A stretch of 64,000 bases of DNA from Mesorhizobium erdmanii USDA 3471 (GTDB lineage Bacteria > Pseudomonadota > Alphaproteobacteria > Rhizobiales > Rhizobiaceae). Below the pieces are notes generated by a model. That model ran no database searches. It saw nothing but the letters and a program-made list of their open reading frames with translations, and was not told the origin of the DNA. Location: the NCBI RefSeq assembly GCF_000472705.1, contig NZ_AXAE01000013.1, positions 62,001 to 126,000 of the forward strand. The letters are read 5' to 3'. Below, piece by piece: positions 28,019 to 36,700 of the stretch. Every line of letters begins with the position of its first letter. Position 1 is the first letter of the stretch. Made by a program: the position numbers and the translations under genes.

Positions 28019-29608
28019 ATGTCAGTGGTTCTTGAAAAGCAGGATACGGCGACGGATCAACGCTCGCGCCGCTCCGGTGGACGCGAAGCGCGCCGTGCGA
28101 TGCGGGCAGCGCCCTTGGCCGACGACATCAGGCCGGTGCGCGCCGGCCTCGAGGGCGGCAGCTACGGACCGTTGCGCGGCAACGACCAGGAACGCATCCA
28201 CGAGGCGGTTCTGACGCTGCTGGAGACGGTCGGCTTCGCCAATGCCATCCCCTCCTGCATCGAGGCGCTGACCAAGGCCGGCGCAACCCATGGCGATGAC
28301 GGCCGCATCCGTTTTCCGCGCGCGCTGGTGCTCGACACCATCAGAAAAGCGGCGCGCAATTTCACCTTGCACGGCCAGGACCCGAAACACGACATGGTGA
28401 TCCAGGGCAAGCGCGTGCATTACGGCACGGCCGGAGCCGCCGTGCATCTGGTCGATGTCGAGAAGCGCGAATATCGCGAATCACTGCTGCAGGACATCTA
28501 CGATGCCGCCCGCATCGTCGATGGGCTCGACAACATCCATTTCTTCCAGCGGCCGATGGTGCCGCGCGACATTCCCGATCCGCTCGAGATGGACTTCAAC
28601 ACGCTCTACGCCTGCGTAATGGGTACGTCCAAGCATGTCGGAACCTCGTTCACGGTGCGTGAGAACGTGCAGCCGGCGCTCGAAATGCTCTATGCCATTG
28701 CCGGCGGCGAGGAGAATTTCCGCGCCAGGCCGTTCGTATCGAACTCCAACTGCTTCGTCGTACCGCCAATGAAATTCGCCGAGGATGCCTGCGGCGTGCT
28801 CGAAGCCTGCGTCGAGGGCGGCATCCCGATCCTGCTGTTGTCGGCCGGACAGGCCGGCGCGACCGCACCGGCGGCGATTGCCGGTGCGGTGGTGCAGGCG
28901 GTGGCCGAAGTGCTGGCTGGCCTTGTCTATGTCAACGCCATCAAGCCGGGACATCCGGCGATTTTCGGCACCTGGCCGTTCGTGTCGGACCTCAGGACCG
29001 GCGCCATGTCTGGCGGCTCGGCCGAGCAGGCGGTGTTGACCGCGGCCTGCGCGCAGATGGCGCAATTCTACGATCTGCCGGGCGGTTCGGCCGCCGGCAT
29101 GACGGATTCGAAACTTCCCGACATCCAGTCCGGCTACGAAAAGGGCATCACCGACGTGATGGCCGGCCTTGCCGGGCTCAATCTCGTCTATGAATCGGCC
29201 GGCATGCATGCCTCCCTGCTCGGCTTCTGCCTGGAGAGCCTGATCATCGACAATGACATGCTCGGCCACTGCCTGCGCTGCGTGCGCGGCATCGAGGTGA
29301 CCGACGAAGCGCTGTCGATCGACACCATCGCCGATGTCTGCCTGAAGGGGCCGGGCCACTATCTCGGCAACGAGCAGACGCTGCGGCTGATGCAGACCGA
29401 ATATTTCTATCCGGCCGTCGGCGACCGGTTTTCGCCGAAGGAATGGAACGAGAAGGGACGGCCCGACATATTGCAGCGGGCAATCATCGAGAAGAAGCGC
29501 GTGCTTGCCGAGCGTTTCCCGCGCCACGTGCCGAAACTGCTCGACGACAAACTGCGCACCCGCTTTGGTGATATGATCAAACTGCCGCGCGCCAATATGG
29601 GTGGGTAG
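28019..29608 (+). CDS. Trimethylamine methyltransferase family protein (MttB-like, no pyrrolysine)
   Basis: A 529-residue MttB-superfamily TIM-barrel protein. The conserved DSKLPDIQSGYEKG region is present, but there is no internal TAG codon, so it belongs to the non-pyrrolysine group that includes glycine betaine methyltransferase MtgB. Such enzymes move a methyl group from a quaternary amine to a corrinoid protein. No corrinoid-protein or reactivase gene is in the window. GGAGTG lies before the ATG. In rhizobia these proteins are linked to betaine use; a demethylating role would fit the dimethylglycine-dehydrogenase-like enzyme at 61497. Substrate unknown. Confidence 0.87.
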   Translation: MSVVLEKQDTATDQRSRRSGGREARRAMRAAPLADDIRPVRAGLEGGSYGPLRGNDQERIHEAVLTLLETVGFANAIPSCIEALTKAGATHGDDGRIRFPRALVLDTIRKAARNFTLHGQDPKHDMVIQGKRVHYGTAGAAVHLVDVEKREYRESLLQDIYDAARIVDGLDNIHFFQRPMVPRDIPDPLEMDFNTLYACVMGTSKHVGTSFTVRENVQPALEMLYAIAGGEENFRARPFVSNSNCFVVPPMKFAEDACGVLEACVEGGIPILLLSAGQAGATAPAAIAGAVVQAVAEVLAGLVYVNAIKPGHPAIFGTWPFVSDLRTGAMSGGSAEQAVLTAACAQMAQFYDLPGGSAAGMTDSKLPDIQSGYEKGITDVMAGLAGLNLVYESAGMHASLLGFCLESLIIDNDMLGHCLRCVRGIEVTDEALSIDTIADVCLKGPGHYLGNEQTLRLMQTEYFYPAVGDRFSPKEWNEKGRPDILQRAIIEKKRVLAERFPRHVPKLLDDKLRTRFGDMIKLPRANMGG

Positions 29609-29620
29609 GTTCGCTTCCCG

Positions 29621-30019
29621 TCAACCCGCGCTCAGTCCGTAACGCTCGACGACCTCGGGGTTGATCAGCTTGGCATGCAGCGTCATCAGCACGATTTGCG
29701 CATCGAAGCTGTCGCTCGCTTCGACAGCGTCCTCGATACGGCGCTCCATCTCCTGCCGCTGCTGCGGGCCATGCGAGCGCTCGAAAATGTCCGACCCGGC
29801 GATGCAGTAGCCGACCAATTGCGCCACGGCGGTATAGGCCTGTGGCGGCGGCTCGTCGGGCCATCGATCCTTCATCAGATTGACGATGGTGAGTTTAACG
29901 CCCTCCGGCACGAGCGCGGGGTGCAGGTCGGCGCCACGCAAAGCGATGTCGAGCTGCCGCAGGTCGCCCGAGCGGCCGAACATGCCGAGGAAGCCGAGGG
30001 AAGAGCGTCGTTGCGCCAT
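29621..30019 (-). CDS. Conserved hypothetical protein, 132 residues
   Basis: A small, mainly helical, soluble protein (MAQRRSSLGFLGMFGRSGDL to VERYGLSAG). I do not recognise a family. Start at 30019 because the frame upstream runs through the chrA gene in another phase and lacks homology. Read in the same direction as chrA and chrB, 65 bases after chrA, and preceded by a palindrome at 30038-30055. No membrane segment or Cys cluster is seen. It may belong to the chromate operon or have its own promoter. Confidence 0.75.
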   Translation of the reverse strand: MAQRRSSLGFLGMFGRSGDLRQLDIALRGADLHPALVPEGVKLTIVNLMKDRWPDEPPPQAYTAVAQLVGYCIAGSDIFERSHGPQQRQEMERRIEDAVEASDSFDAQIVLMTLHAKLINPEVVERYGLSAG

Positions 30020-30037
30020 GATGTTCCGATCCGTTTT

Positions 30038-30055
30038 CGACCACTTAGGTGGTCG
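30038..30055. promoter_or_regulatory. Palindrome upstream of the 132-residue protein gene
   Basis: CGACCAC (30038-30044) and GTGGTCG (30049-30055) with spacer TTAG form an 18-base dyad, about 19 bases before the start at 30019 on the minus strand. Position and symmetry suit a repressor site; a stem-loop is the alternative. Confidence 0.45.
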
Positions 30056-30084
30056 GCGAGCGGAATACAAAGGCAGGCGAGTCT

Positions 30085-31476
30085 CTATCCCCTCGCTGCC
30101 AACAGCAAGACACCGGCAAGGGCTGATCCGGCGAGCGTCGGCAGCACGCCGATCTTCAGCCTCAGAATGGCGACCATCGCGACACAGGAAAGCAGCGCCG
30201 CCCGCCAGTCGATCGACGAAATCACCGGCAGGGTCATACCGAAGCTCATTGCGTGCACGTGGCGGAAAACGACGTGCAAGGCAAACCACAGAGCGAGGTT
30301 CATGATCACGCCGACAATCGCGGCGGTGACAGCACCGAGCGCGGCTGACAATGCCTTGTTGCCGCGCAGGGCCTCGATGTAGGGCGCGCCGAGGAATATC
30401 CAGAAGAAGCACGGCGTGAACGTCACCCACAAGGTCAGCAGCGCGCCGAGCGATCCGCCAAGCAACGGGTTCAGTGATCCGGAGTGGCGGAACGCGGCGA
30501 TGAAGCCGACAAACTGCAACACCAGGATGAGCGGACCCGGCGTGGTTTCGGCAAGCCCGAGGCCGTCGACCATTTCACCAGGCGCAAGCCAGCCGAAGGA
30601 CTGCACAGCGGCCTGTGCGACATAGGCAAGCACGGCATAGGCGCCGCCGAAGGTGACGACCGCCATCAGACTGAAGAACCGGCCTATCTCCGTCCACACA
30701 CTGGCGGACCCTGTGAACCACCAGATGAGCAGAACGGGCCCGAGCCAGATCGGCAGCCAGATCGCGATCGTGCGCGGCGCATGCCATCTGGTCGGTTCGA
30801 CATGGGTCAGTTCGCCGCGCTCGAACATCAGGTCGACCGCACCCTTGCTGTCGGCAGTGTCGCCACTGCCATGCGCGGAGCTGGAAAACAAGCCCGGCGC
30901 AACGCGGTCTCCCAGCCATCCCGTCAGGCCAGCGAGCAGGATGATGAGCGGGAACGGCACATTCAACGCATAGATGGCGATGAAGGCCGCGACCGCGATC
31001 CACACCATGGCCCGGTTTTTCAGGGCGCGCCGTCCGATGCGGATCACCGCCTCGACGACGATGGCAAGCACCGCCGCCTTCACCCCGAAAAACAGCGCCT
31101 CGACGAGCGGTACGTCACCATAGAGTACGTAGAGGCTGCTCAAGACCAGCATGACCAGCGCGCCCGGCACGACGAACAGGATGCCGGCGACAAGGCCGCC
31201 GAGCGTCCTGTGCAGCAGCCAGCCGATGTAGATGGCGAGTTGCTGGGCTTCCGGGCCCGGCAGCAGCATGCAGTAATTCAGCGCATGGAGGAAACGCTGT
31301 TCCCCGATCCAGCGCCGCTCCTCGACCAATTCCCTGTGCATCAGGGCAATCTGCCCGGCCGGCCCGCCGAAGCTGAGCAGTCCGATTTTCGCCCACAGCT
31401 TCAAGGCTTCGCCAAAGCTCGGCGCAACTGGAGCCTCGACGTTCCCCGACCTATGTGCAGGCGCAACGGCGCTCAT
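30085..31476 (-). CDS. chrA: Chromate efflux transporter ChrA
   Basis: Inner-membrane protein of 463 residues of the long-chain CHR family, with two homologous halves of about five to six helices each. The first half carries SFGGPAGQIALMHRELVEER and NYCMLLPGPEAQQLAIYIG, the second FGGAYAVLAYVAQAAV and LAETTPGPLILVLQFVGF; these paired motifs are diagnostic. It expels chromate, with proton coupling proposed for the family. It overlaps the rhodanese-ChrB gene by 4 bases, so the two are translated together. Confidence 0.95.
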   Translation of the reverse strand: MSAVAPAHRSGNVEAPVAPSFGEALKLWAKIGLLSFGGPAGQIALMHRELVEERRWIGEQRFLHALNYCMLLPGPEAQQLAIYIGWLLHRTLGGLVAGILFVVPGALVMLVLSSLYVLYGDVPLVEALFFGVKAAVLAIVVEAVIRIGRRALKNRAMVWIAVAAFIAIYALNVPFPLIILLAGLTGWLGDRVAPGLFSSSAHGSGDTADSKGAVDLMFERGELTHVEPTRWHAPRTIAIWLPIWLGPVLLIWWFTGSASVWTEIGRFFSLMAVVTFGGAYAVLAYVAQAAVQSFGWLAPGEMVDGLGLAETTPGPLILVLQFVGFIAAFRHSGSLNPLLGGSLGALLTLWVTFTPCFFWIFLGAPYIEALRGNKALSAALGAVTAAIVGVIMNLALWFALHVVFRHVHAMSFGMTLPVISSIDWRAALLSCVAMVAILRLKIGVLPTLAGSALAGVLLLAARG

Positions 31477-32291
31477 GATGGTTTACCTGCGCTCGGCCAG
31501 TTGTGCGTCTCTTCGGTGGCATCGCGGCACCAGCGGAAGAAAGCATCGTAGAGCAGCATGCCCGCTTCCAACTGCTCCAGATCATCGCGAAACATCCGCG
31601 ACAGGCCAAGCGAGGCAGCCAGAAAGCCGGCGGCCTGGGGCACCAGGTCGAGGTTTGCGGTGTCGGCCGCGCGCACAATCCCGGCAAGGCGATCGAGCGC
31701 CGCGGATTCCAGCCCGAACTCCTCGATCATCGTGTCGAAGGTGCAGCGATCGCCACGATGGCTCCAGAACACATTGTCGATGTCGAACGGCACGGCCTGA
31801 AAACGGTCGGCTACGGCCGACACTTCACCGGGTTCGACAAACAGGAAGACCGCGTGAGGATCGACGAAACGCCGGATCAACCAAGGGCAGGCGATGCGGT
31901 CGACTTTCGGGCGGGATCGCGTCACCCATACGGTGCGGCCCTTTTCATCGCGCGTCGGCAAATTGTCGGTGCGGACCAGAATCCCCCCCGCGCCGCGCCA
32001 GGCCTCGAAGCCGCCTTCGAGGGATTCGGCGGGAATGCCGTCGTGCCGCAGCCAGGCGGCGACACCTTGCGACAGTTTCTGCCCTCGCTGGCAGACGACC
32101 GAAACGTGACTGCCGGCAAATTCGGCGGCCCAGCTCGAAACGGTTTTGAAATCACGCCGGCTCGAGGTCGGCAGCAGACGCGGATCGGCATCGAAATCCT
32201 CATCGATGCGAACATCGATGATTACCGGGGCACCCGGCAAACCGACCAGACGGGACAGTTGCGATACGGTGATAGCGGTTGTTGACGGCAT
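31473..32291 (-). CDS. chrB: Rhodanese / ChrB-domain chromate resistance protein
   Basis: A two-part protein of 272 residues. Residues 1-105 form a rhodanese-like domain with a Cys at residue 67 (SVVCQRGQKLSQGVAAWL), then ChrB-type resistance domain at about 110-270 (VWVTRSRPKVDRIACPWLIR, FDTMIEEFGLES). ChrB domain proteins regulate or assist ChrA in chromate resistance. The active loop CQRGQKL fits a sulfurtransferase, so thiol- or sulfur-linked detoxification is possible. ATG at 32291 lies 7 bases after AGGAGGT; the nearby GTG at 32300 falls inside that Shine-Dalgarno and is rejected. Confidence 0.88.
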   Translation of the reverse strand: MPSTTAITVSQLSRLVGLPGAPVIIDVRIDEDFDADPRLLPTSSRRDFKTVSSWAAEFAGSHVSVVCQRGQKLSQGVAAWLRHDGIPAESLEGGFEAWRGAGGILVRTDNLPTRDEKGRTVWVTRSRPKVDRIACPWLIRRFVDPHAVFLFVEPGEVSAVADRFQAVPFDIDNVFWSHRGDRCTFDTMIEEFGLESAALDRLAGIVRAADTANLDLVPQAAGFLAASLGLSRMFRDDLEQLEAGMLLYDAFFRWCRDATEETHNWPSAGKPS

Positions 32292-32485
32292 GGCGTCCAC
32301 CTCCTGACAGAGAAGCTTGGACGCGAACGTTAGGCTGACGCCTCACGGGGTCGTCGCGATGCACCCCTTGGTCGCGATGGTGAATTTGTTGGCCGCGCTT
32401 GTCAAGGATCGCGAGCGGCGACTTGATTCGGGTTAAGCCGCCGTCTGTCGTTGATGTCGACACCTCGCAAGCAGGCGCTCAGCGG

Positions 32486-32541
32486 TTGTCCCCTGAGCAA
32501 TCAATGATTGTCCCCGGAGCAATCAGTGATTGTCCCTGGGG
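32486..32541. repeat. Tandem 22-base repeat with internal palindromes
   Basis: TTGTCCCCTGAGCAATCAATGA at 32486-32507 and a two-base variant at 32508-32529 are followed by a partial third copy. (Only the first 20 bases need be read to see the unit.) Each carries a CAATCA/TGATTG dyad. The stop codon of the dehydratase gene (32523-32525 on the minus strand) lies inside the second unit. Confidence 0.8.
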
Positions 32542-34328
32542 ACGCCCCTGGTGTGAGCGACATCCTGGTATTTCACCGCCGGCTTCAGCACCATTCCCTG
32601 GTCGAACTGATCGACCATGCCGCGCTGGATTTCCTGCCATGGCGTCTGGTGCTGCGGATAGTGGTAGCCGCCATTGCCCTGCAGCGCCGCACGCCGCTTG
32701 GCGATCTCGTCGTCGCTGACCAGGATGTTGGCGGTGCCCTTGTTCAGGTCGATGCGAACGCGGTCGCCAGTCTTGAGCAGCGCCAGTCCGCCGCCAACGG
32801 CGGCTTCCGGCGAGGCGTTCAGGATCGAAGGCGAGCCCGACGTGCCCGATTGGCGGCCGTCGCCGATGCAGGCCAGCGAATGGATGCCCTTCTTGATGAG
32901 GTAAGCCGGCGGCTGCATGTTGACGACCTCGGCACCGCCGGGATAGCCGACCGGGCCGGCGCCGCGCATGAACAGGATCGTATGCTCGTCGATGCCTTGC
33001 GCCGGATCGTCGATGCGGGCGTGGTAATCCTCGGGACCGTCGAAGACCATGGCGTTGCCTTCGAATGCTTCCGGGTCCTTCGGGTTGGAGAGATAGCGCT
33101 CGCGGAATTCCGGCGAGATGCCGCTCATCTTCATGATCGCCGAATCGAAAAGGTTGCCCTTGAAGTTGATGAAGCCGGCATTGGCCTTCAGCGGCTTGTC
33201 GACACTGCGGATGACGTCGGCGTTTTCGACGACCGCCGCCTTGCAATTGTCGCCAATCGCCTTGCCGTTGACCGTCAGGGCATCGGGATGCGGCAGCAGC
33301 CCGCCCTTCATCAGTTCGGCCACCACCGCCGGCACGCCGCCGGCATGATGGTAATCCTCGCCGAGATACTCGCCGGTCGGCTGCAGATTGACGATCAGCG
33401 GCACTTTGAGGCCGATCTCCTGCCAGTCGTCATTGTCGAGCGGCACGCCGAGATGGCGGGCAATGGCATTGAGATGGATCGGCGCGTTGGTGGAGCCGCC
33501 GATCGCCGAATTGACGACGATGGCGTTCTCGAAGGCCTTGCGCGTCATGATGTCGGAGGGCTTCAGATCCTCATGCACCATGTCGACGATGCGCTTGCCG
33601 GTCTCGTAGGCGATCTGGCCGCGCTCGCGGTATGGCGCTGGGATGGCGGCCGAACCGGGCAACTGCATGCCGAGCGCCTCGGCCAGCGAATTCATCGTGG
33701 TGGCGGTGCCCATGGTATTGCAGTAGCCGGTGGAGGGCGCCGAGGATGCGACGATATCCATGAACTCGTCATAGTCGATCTCGCCGGCCGAGAGACGCTG
33801 GCGCGATTCCCAGACGATGGTGCCGGACCCTGTACGCTTGCCCTTGTGCCAGCCGTTCAGCATTGGACCGACCGACAGCGCGATAGCCGGAATGTTGACG
33901 GTCGCCGCCGCCATCAGCAGCGCCGGCGTGGTCTTGTCGCAGCCGATGGTCAGCACGACGCCGTCGAGCGGATAGCCGTAGAGCACCTCGACCAGGCTGA
34001 GATAGGCAAGGTTGCGGTCGAGTGCTGCGGTCGGGCGCTTGCCGGTCTCCTGGATCGGATGACAAGGGAATTCGAAGGGGATGCCGCCCATCGAGACGAT
34101 GCCCTCGCGCACGCGCTTGGCGAGCTCGATGTGGTGCCGGTTGCAAGGCGACAGGTCCGAGCCGGTCTGGGCGATGCCGATCAGCGGCTTGCCCGACATC
34201 AGTTCGGCGCGCGTCAGCCCGTAATTCAGGTAGCGCTCCAGATAGAGCGCCGTCATTCCCGGATTGTCGGGGTTGTCGAACCACTCCTGCGAGCGGAATT
34301 TTTTCTTCTTGGTGGGGGCGCCGGCCAT
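32523..34328 (-). CDS. IlvD/Edd-family dehydratase (sugar-acid dehydratase type)
   Basis: A 601-residue iron-sulfur dehydratase. Family Cys residues occur in [21 protein letters not shown] and [20 protein letters not shown], and the Gly-rich [18 protein letters not shown] loop is present. Sequence style is that of the arabonate/xylonate branch rather than branched-chain IlvD: it begins [20 protein letters not shown]. Such enzymes dehydrate aldonic acids to 2-keto-3-deoxy acids. The last residues, RGVPRDNH, are encoded by the tandem repeat at the 3' end. ATG at 34328 follows GGAGA; an adjacent GTG at 34331 is less likely. A GntR-type palindrome lies just upstream. Confidence 0.9.
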   Translation of the reverse strand: MAGAPTKKKKFRSQEWFDNPDNPGMTALYLERYLNYGLTRAELMSGKPLIGIAQTGSDLSPCNRHHIELAKRVREGIVSMGGIPFEFPCHPIQETGKRPTAALDRNLAYLSLVEVLYGYPLDGVVLTIGCDKTTPALLMAAATVNIPAIALSVGPMLNGWHKGKRTGSGTIVWESRQRLSAGEIDYDEFMDIVASSAPSTGYCNTMGTATTMNSLAEALGMQLPGSAAIPAPYRERGQIAYETGKRIVDMVHEDLKPSDIMTRKAFENAIVVNSAIGGSTNAPIHLNAIARHLGVPLDNDDWQEIGLKVPLIVNLQPTGEYLGEDYHHAGGVPAVVAELMKGGLLPHPDALTVNGKAIGDNCKAAVVENADVIRSVDKPLKANAGFINFKGNLFDSAIMKMSGISPEFRERYLSNPKDPEAFEGNAMVFDGPEDYHARIDDPAQGIDEHTILFMRGAGPVGYPGGAEVVNMQPPAYLIKKGIHSLACIGDGRQSGTSGSPSILNASPEAAVGGGLALLKTGDRVRIDLNKGTANILVSDDEIAKRRAALQGNGGYHYPQHQTPWQEIQRGMVDQFDQGMVLKPAVKYQDVAHTRGVPRDNH

Positions 34329-34340
34329 CACGGTCTCCGT

Positions 34341-34355
34341 ATTTGTATGACAAAT
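34341..34355. promoter_or_regulatory. GntR/FadR-type operator candidate of the dehydratase gene
   Basis: ATTTGTATGACAAAT is a 15-base palindrome (arms ATTTGT and ACAAAT, spacer ATG), 13 bases upstream of the start codon. The TTGTATGACAA core fits the TNGTNNNACNA pattern of FadR-type GntR regulators. A second TATGACAA lies at 34359-34366. No GntR repressor of that class is encoded in the window. Confidence 0.6.
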
Positions 34356-34477
34356 CGATATGACAACGCGTCAATGCAAGCAAGGGGCACGCGCGTTCCT
34401 AACCCGCACTTTGGTGCGATAGACACAACAGCGGCCCTGCGCTAGGGCTTCGAACCATTGTTTCTGGGAGGTTCTTG

Positions 34478-34927
34478 ATGGCTTTGGTGATCGAAGGCGA
34501 GGAACGCATTGCCGCACCCCTGCAAAAAGTCTGGGAAGCGCTGAACGACCCGGTCATCCTGAAAGACGCCATTCCCGGCTGCCAGAGCCTGGAGATGAAG
34601 TCGCCGACTGAGATGGCGGCGACGGTCGTGCTGAAGATCGGGCCGATCAAGGCGACCTTCAACGGCGAAGTGACGCTGAAGAACCTCAAGCCGCCGCATT
34701 CCTACACCATCCAGGGCGAAGGCAAGGGCGGCATCGCCGGCTTCGCCAAAGGCGGCGCCGACGTGACGCTGACGGCGGATGGACCGGACGCCACGGTGCT
34801 CAAATATGCCGCCAAGGCCGAAGTTGGCGGCAAGATCGCCCAGCTTGGCAGCCGGCTGATCGAGTCGACGTCGAAGAAACTGGCGGGGCAGTTCTTTTCC
34901 AAATTTGGCGAGAAGGTCGGCGGCTGA
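34478..34927 (+). CDS. CoxG/SRPBCC family protein
   Basis: A 149-residue START-fold protein of the carbon-monoxide-dehydrogenase subunit G type: VIEGEERIAAPLQKVWEALN, DAIPGCQSLE, and a Gly-rich KGGADVTLTADG region. CoxG proteins are thought to help membrane association or maturation of CO dehydrogenase-like enzymes. No coxMSL genes are nearby, so this solitary copy may serve another molybdenum hydroxylase or a lipid. GGGAGG precedes ATG 34478. The C-terminal hydrophobic tail often seen in CoxG is missing, so it is probably soluble. Confidence 0.87.
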   Translation: MALVIEGEERIAAPLQKVWEALNDPVILKDAIPGCQSLEMKSPTEMAATVVLKIGPIKATFNGEVTLKNLKPPHSYTIQGEGKGGIAGFAKGGADVTLTADGPDATVLKYAAKAEVGGKIAQLGSRLIESTSKKLAGQFFSKFGEKVGG

Positions 34928-34936
34928 CGCTCACGG

Positions 34937-36103
34937 TCACTCGAAGACGATGCTTGGCACCGCCGCTTCCGCCGCGCCGCGCTCTTCATTGACCCTGTCC
35001 CAGACCTTGGCGGCGATGTCGCGATAGATTTTCGCCTCGGCGCTGTCGGGCTTCGAGGCCACCACCGGCGCGCCTTCATCCGAGCTTTCGCGGATGCCCA
35101 TTTCGAGCGGCACTTCGCCAAGGAAGGTGACGCCGAGGCGCTCTGCCTCGCGGCGCGCACCGCCATGGCCGAAAATGTCGTAACGCTTGCCGGTATCAGG
35201 CGCGATGAAGTAGCTCATGTTCTCGACGATGCCGAGCAGCGGCACGTCGACTTTCTTGAACATGTTGAGCCCCTTGCGGGCGTCGATCAACGCCAGGTCC
35301 TGCGGCGTCGAGACGATGACGGCGCCGGCCAGCGGCACCTGCTGCGCCATGGTCAGCTGCGCGTCGCCGGTGCCGGGCGGCATGTCGACGACCAGCACGT
35401 CGAGCCGGCCCCATTCGACCTCGCGCAGCATCTGCGTCAGCGCCGACATCACCATCGGCCCGCGCCAGATCATCGGCGTCTCCTCATCGACGAGGAAGCC
35501 CATCGACATCACCTTGAGGCCGTAATTCTCCATCGGCTTCAGGATCTTGCCGTCGACCGTCTGCGGCCGGCCGTGGATGTCGAGCAGCTTCGGCATTGAC
35601 GGGCCATAAATGTCGGCATCAAGCACGCCGACCCGCAAGCCGTTGGCGGCAAGGCCAAGCGCGAGGTTGACGGCGGTGGTCGACTTGCCGACTCCGCCCT
35701 TGCCGGAAGCAACCGCGATGATCGCCTCGATGCCGGGCACGCCACGCTTGCCTTGACTGTGCGACGCCGGGGCATGCGGCGCCGGTCGCGGCGCGGCGGG
35801 CGGAGCCGGCCTGGGTGCCGGACGCGCCGGAACCGGGGCCTCCATGCCGCCGCCCTTCTTTTCCGCCGTGAGCGCGACAACCGCACCGGCAACACCGGGG
35901 ATAGCCTTGACGACACGCTCGGCGGCGGCGCGCAGCGGCTCCATCTCCTGCGCACGGGCGGCGGGGACGGTGATCGAGAAGAAGACCTTCGAATCGGCGA
36001 TGAAAATCTCGGAAACCATGCCGAGGTCGACGATATTGCCGGTGAAGTCCGGCCCGTTGACCGTCTTCAGACGCTCGGTGACGATTTCTTTGGTGACGGA
36101 CAT
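34937..36103 (-). CDS. apbC: Mrp/ApbC-type iron-sulfur cluster carrier ATPase
   Basis: A 388-residue cytoplasmic P-loop ATPase of the Mrp/NBP35 class. Residues 1-100 are a DUF59/MIP18-like domain (VTERLKTVNGPDFTGNIVDL), followed by a Pro/Ala-rich linker near 115-140, then the ATPase with deviant Walker A ASGKGGVGKSTTAVNLALG and DADIYGPSMPKLL. The CxxC cluster-binding motif present in many Mrp proteins, around MSYF, is replaced by MSYFIAPDTGKRYDIFG, with no Cys. It may still transfer clusters to apo-proteins, perhaps including the formate dehydrogenase downstream. ATG at 36103. Confidence 0.93.
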   Translation of the reverse strand: MSVTKEIVTERLKTVNGPDFTGNIVDLGMVSEIFIADSKVFFSITVPAARAQEMEPLRAAAERVVKAIPGVAGAVVALTAEKKGGGMEAPVPARPAPRPAPPAAPRPAPHAPASHSQGKRGVPGIEAIIAVASGKGGVGKSTTAVNLALGLAANGLRVGVLDADIYGPSMPKLLDIHGRPQTVDGKILKPMENYGLKVMSMGFLVDEETPMIWRGPMVMSALTQMLREVEWGRLDVLVVDMPPGTGDAQLTMAQQVPLAGAVIVSTPQDLALIDARKGLNMFKKVDVPLLGIVENMSYFIAPDTGKRYDIFGHGGARREAERLGVTFLGEVPLEMGIRESSDEGAPVVASKPDSAEAKIYRDIAAKVWDRVNEERGAAEAAVPSIVFE

Positions 36104-36283
36104 GATCTTTTCCTCAGCGTTCGGCACTTCAGATAATGCAGTTCTGGGAGAGAACCAAGCAGCCGACTCGACGCACCCTTGGTTCCGCGAGCGAGAACCT
36201 CGTTGGATAGCCGTCGCCAAACACGGCACGCGACCTATTTCAGTGGGCAGCATGAGGGAAGACAATCAAGGAAGGATACGGTC

Positions 36284-36661
36284 ATGCTCGCGAACAGCAA
36301 CGCAACGGCCAATGTGGCGGTGAAAGACCTGGCGAGAGCAAAGGCGTTTTATGAAGGGACGCTGGGCCTCAAGCAGGTAGACGATATAGGTGGCGAGTTG
36401 ATCGTCTACAAAAGCGGCGACACCTTCATCAATGTCTATCATTCCGAGTTTGCCGGGACCAACAAGGCGACGGCGGTCACATGGACGGTCGGCGACCAGA
36501 TCGAGACTGTCGTCAAATCGTTGAAATCGAAAGGCGTCGCCTTTGAGCATTACGCAATGCCCGGACTGAAAATCGAGGGCGATGTCCATGTCGGCCAGGG
36601 CATGAAGGTCGCATGGTTCAAGGACCCGGACGGCAACATCCTCAATCTTGTCAACGGATAG
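36284..36661 (+). CDS. VOC-family protein (glyoxalase fold)
   Basis: Single-domain VOC protein of 125 residues: TANVAVKDLARAKAFYEGTL, then a VYHSEFAGTNKAT middle and KVAWFKDPDGNILNLV at the end. The usual metal-ligand Glu at the C-terminus is not seen in this end and the N-terminal His is replaced by Asn (NVAVKD), so a metal-free binding role is possible. The start at 36284 follows AAGGAAGGATACGG. Diverges from the apbC gene. Function unknown beyond the fold. Confidence 0.85.
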   Translation: MLANSNATANVAVKDLARAKAFYEGTLGLKQVDDIGGELIVYKSGDTFINVYHSEFAGTNKATAVTWTVGDQIETVVKSLKSKGVAFEHYAMPGLKIEGDVHVGQGMKVAWFKDPDGNILNLVNG

Positions 36662-36700
36662 GCCATATCGCGATTGCCGGCGCGCCGGGTGCCGCCCACC

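Noticed and set aside
28019..29608. Pyrrolysine-containing methyltransferase
   Set aside because: No internal in-frame TAG; the protein is complete without read-through and no pyl genes are seen.
32301..32485. Small gene between the chrB and dehydratase genes
   Set aside because: Only short frames without ribosome sites or homology; better read as promoter of chrB and 3' repeat of the dehydratase.
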